Assembly: GCF_002127545.1 (NCBI RefSeq)
Contig: NZ_MUBK01000020.1
Coordinates: 1-64,000 of the forward strand
Length of the DNA stretch: 64,000 bases
Source of the DNA: Xenorhabdus beddingii
Lineage (GTDB): Bacteria; Pseudomonadota; Gammaproteobacteria; Enterobacterales; Enterobacteriaceae
Direction of reading: 5' to 3'
The notes below the pieces were generated by a model, which had not been told where the DNA came from, did no database searches, and was given only the letters and a program-made list of their open reading frames with translations. The translations under genes and the position numbers were made by a program. This document shows positions 62,747 to 64,000 of the stretch, piece after piece; the stretch's first letter is position 1; each line of letters starts with the position of its first letter.

Positions 62747-64000
62747 ATGAAGAAGCGATATGAAATCCCTCGGAGTGCACTGACTACCGCACGTTTATCA
62801 GTTAAAACCCAGCCACGAGTACTTTATCACGCCATAGCTTGCTGTTTGGCAGCAACCAGCTTTGGCGCTTATGCGGAAAATTATGTTGAGAAAGGGCGGC
62901 TTGGCGATCCTGCCAGTTGGCATACCCCTGAGTTTGTCGCTGAATGGGGACTTGGTGCTATTCACGCTGACGCAGCCTATGCCAGAGGTTATACCGGTAA
63001 GGGGATCAAGCTGGGAATATTCGATCAGGTGGTTTATGCCAAACATCCTGAATTTGTGGGCAAAGACAAAGTCATCAACTTAGTGACTTCTGGGATACGT
63101 GAATATACTGATCCCTACATTAAGGTGAAAAAGGGTGATTCATTCAGTTATGGTGGAACACCATCCGTGAATGGGTACGGCAAGTTAGGGGCGCATGGTG
63201 TCCATGTTGCGGGGATTGCAGCGGGTAGCCGGGATGGTGGAAAAATGCATGGAGTAGCCTATAACGCCCAAATAATCGGTGCTGATAACGGCGATCCCGG
63301 CCCCGAAGATGGCATCATCTTAGGCAATGATGGTGGTGTTTACCAAGCTGGTTGGAATGCGCTGATAGAGAGTGGCGCTCGCATTATTAACAACAGTTGG
63401 GGGATTGGTATTGCTAAGGAACTTGAAAAGGGCGGAAAAGATCCTGACGCCGCTCATTTTACCTTAGCGGAGGCCCAGAAGCAGTTCGACGCAATCAAGC
63501 CAATTTTGGGTACAAAACCGGGTGGTGCATATCAGGGGGCAATTGATGCTGCACACAGCGGAATTGTAACGGTTTTTGCCGCCGGTAATAGTTATAACTA
63601 CAGTAACCCAGATGCCATCGCGGGTCTGGCGTGGTTTGTGCCAGATATTGCACCAAACTGGTTAACAGTCGCCAGTTTGCAACAAGATCCAAATAGTACC
63701 AATAGTGAGCCTTATTCCATCAGCAGTTTCTCCTCCCGCTGCGGTTATACTGCCAGCTTTTGTGTTAGTGCCCCCGGTACCAAGGTATATAGCTCAATTA
63801 TTAAAGGCACTGGGATGGATGATATTACTACTGATTATGATGCTTACAGCGGTACTTCAATGGCAGCACCACATGCTGCTGGTAGCATCGCGGTATTAAT
63901 GGAGCGTTTCCCATATATGACTGGCGCCCAGGTAGCCTCTGTACTTCGTACTACGGCGACTGATATGGGAGAGAAAGGCATTGACGAAATTTACGGTTGG
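62747..64000 (+). CDS. Subtilisin-like (S8) autotransporter serine protease, 3' truncated by window
   Basis: Open frame of 418 codons running off the right edge. Residues 1-43 form an extended signal peptide: a charged MKKRYEIPRSALTTARLS part, then a hydrophobic part ending in FGAYA, a form common in autotransporters. The S8 triad is visible: Asp in LGIFDQVVYAKHPEF, His in GAHGVHVAGIAAG and Ser in YSGTSMAAPHAAGS. Enterobacterial relatives continue into a passenger and a C-terminal beta-barrel, which lie beyond the window. A role in host-tissue degradation or surface-protein processing is inference. Confidence 0.85.
   Translation, partial: MKKRYEIPRSALTTARLSVKTQPRVLYHAIACCLAATSFGAYAENYVEKGRLGDPASWHTPEFVAEWGLGAIHADAAYARGYTGKGIKLGIFDQVVYAKHPEFVGKDKVINLVTSGIREYTDPYIKVKKGDSFSYGGTPSVNGYGKLGAHGVHVAGIAAGSRDGGKMHGVAYNAQIIGADNGDPGPEDGIILGNDGGVYQAGWNALIESGARIINNSWGIGIAKELEKGGKDPDAAHFTLAEAQKQFDAIKPILGTKPGGAYQGAIDAAHSGIVTVFAAGNSYNYSNPDAIAGLAWFVPDIAPNWLTVASLQQDPNSTNSEPYSISSFSSRCGYTASFCVSAPGTKVYSSIIKGTGMDDITTDYDAYSGTSMAAPHAAGSIAVLMERFPYMTGAQVASVLRTTATDMGEKGIDEIYGW

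Overview
The window looks like a chromosome segment of an enterobacterium of the Morganellaceae, most likely Xenorhabdus or close to Photorhabdus. Three things suggest this: near-complete co-linearity with Escherichia coli gene blocks at clearly diverged protein level, ERIC palindromes in intergenic regions, and a subtilisin-type autotransporter protease at the right edge. The genus is an inference from gene content; no database was consulted.

Layout, left to right. 1-50: the first codons of a transposase-like gene. 172-7987 (minus): dusB-fis, prmA-panF-yhdT, accBC, aroQ and acuI. 8169-8303: a tiny orphan membrane protein, then an ERIC element. 8782-19981 (plus): mreBCD-maf-rng-yhdP-nitrilase-tldD (cell shape, RNA processing, envelope lipid transport, TldD protease). 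20041-20803: a barnase-like exported RNase with its barstar inhibitor. 20845-28000: accessory genes (D-2-hydroxyacid dehydrogenase, AT-rich berberine-bridge-type FAD oxidase, broad-spectrum periplasmic racemase) mixed with darP, pmbA and rnk.

28342-35489 (minus) is the classic kdsD-kdsC-lptCAB-rpoN-hpf-ptsN-rapZ-ptsO cluster, divergent from yrbG/mlaFEDCB-ibaG-murA. Together these supply Kdo, export LPS, keep phospholipid asymmetry and make peptidoglycan precursor. 41729-49225 holds degS, degQ, zapG, zapE, rplM-rpsI and sspAB. 49453-49962 is an unrecognised exported protein.

The gltBD operon (glutamate synthase) follows on the minus strand. A complete IS110/IS1111-type insertion sequence lies between gltB and gltD. 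Its 3' non-coding end encodes a candidate bridge RNA/seekRNA whose two predicted target guides match the gltB and gltD sides of the insertion (9/9 and 8/9 positions). Two shorter guide-like stretches match the element's own ends. The transposase ribosome-binding site sits inside a 10-bp inverted repeat. The insertion removes the apparent gltD ribosome-binding site. This is the most interesting system in the window.

The right end carries arcB with the ArcZ small RNA antisense to its 3' end, elbB-mtgA, and a subtilisin-like autotransporter protease cut off by the window edge. Short tandem repeats recur throughout, both intergenic and in frame inside rpoN, yhdP and mreC.
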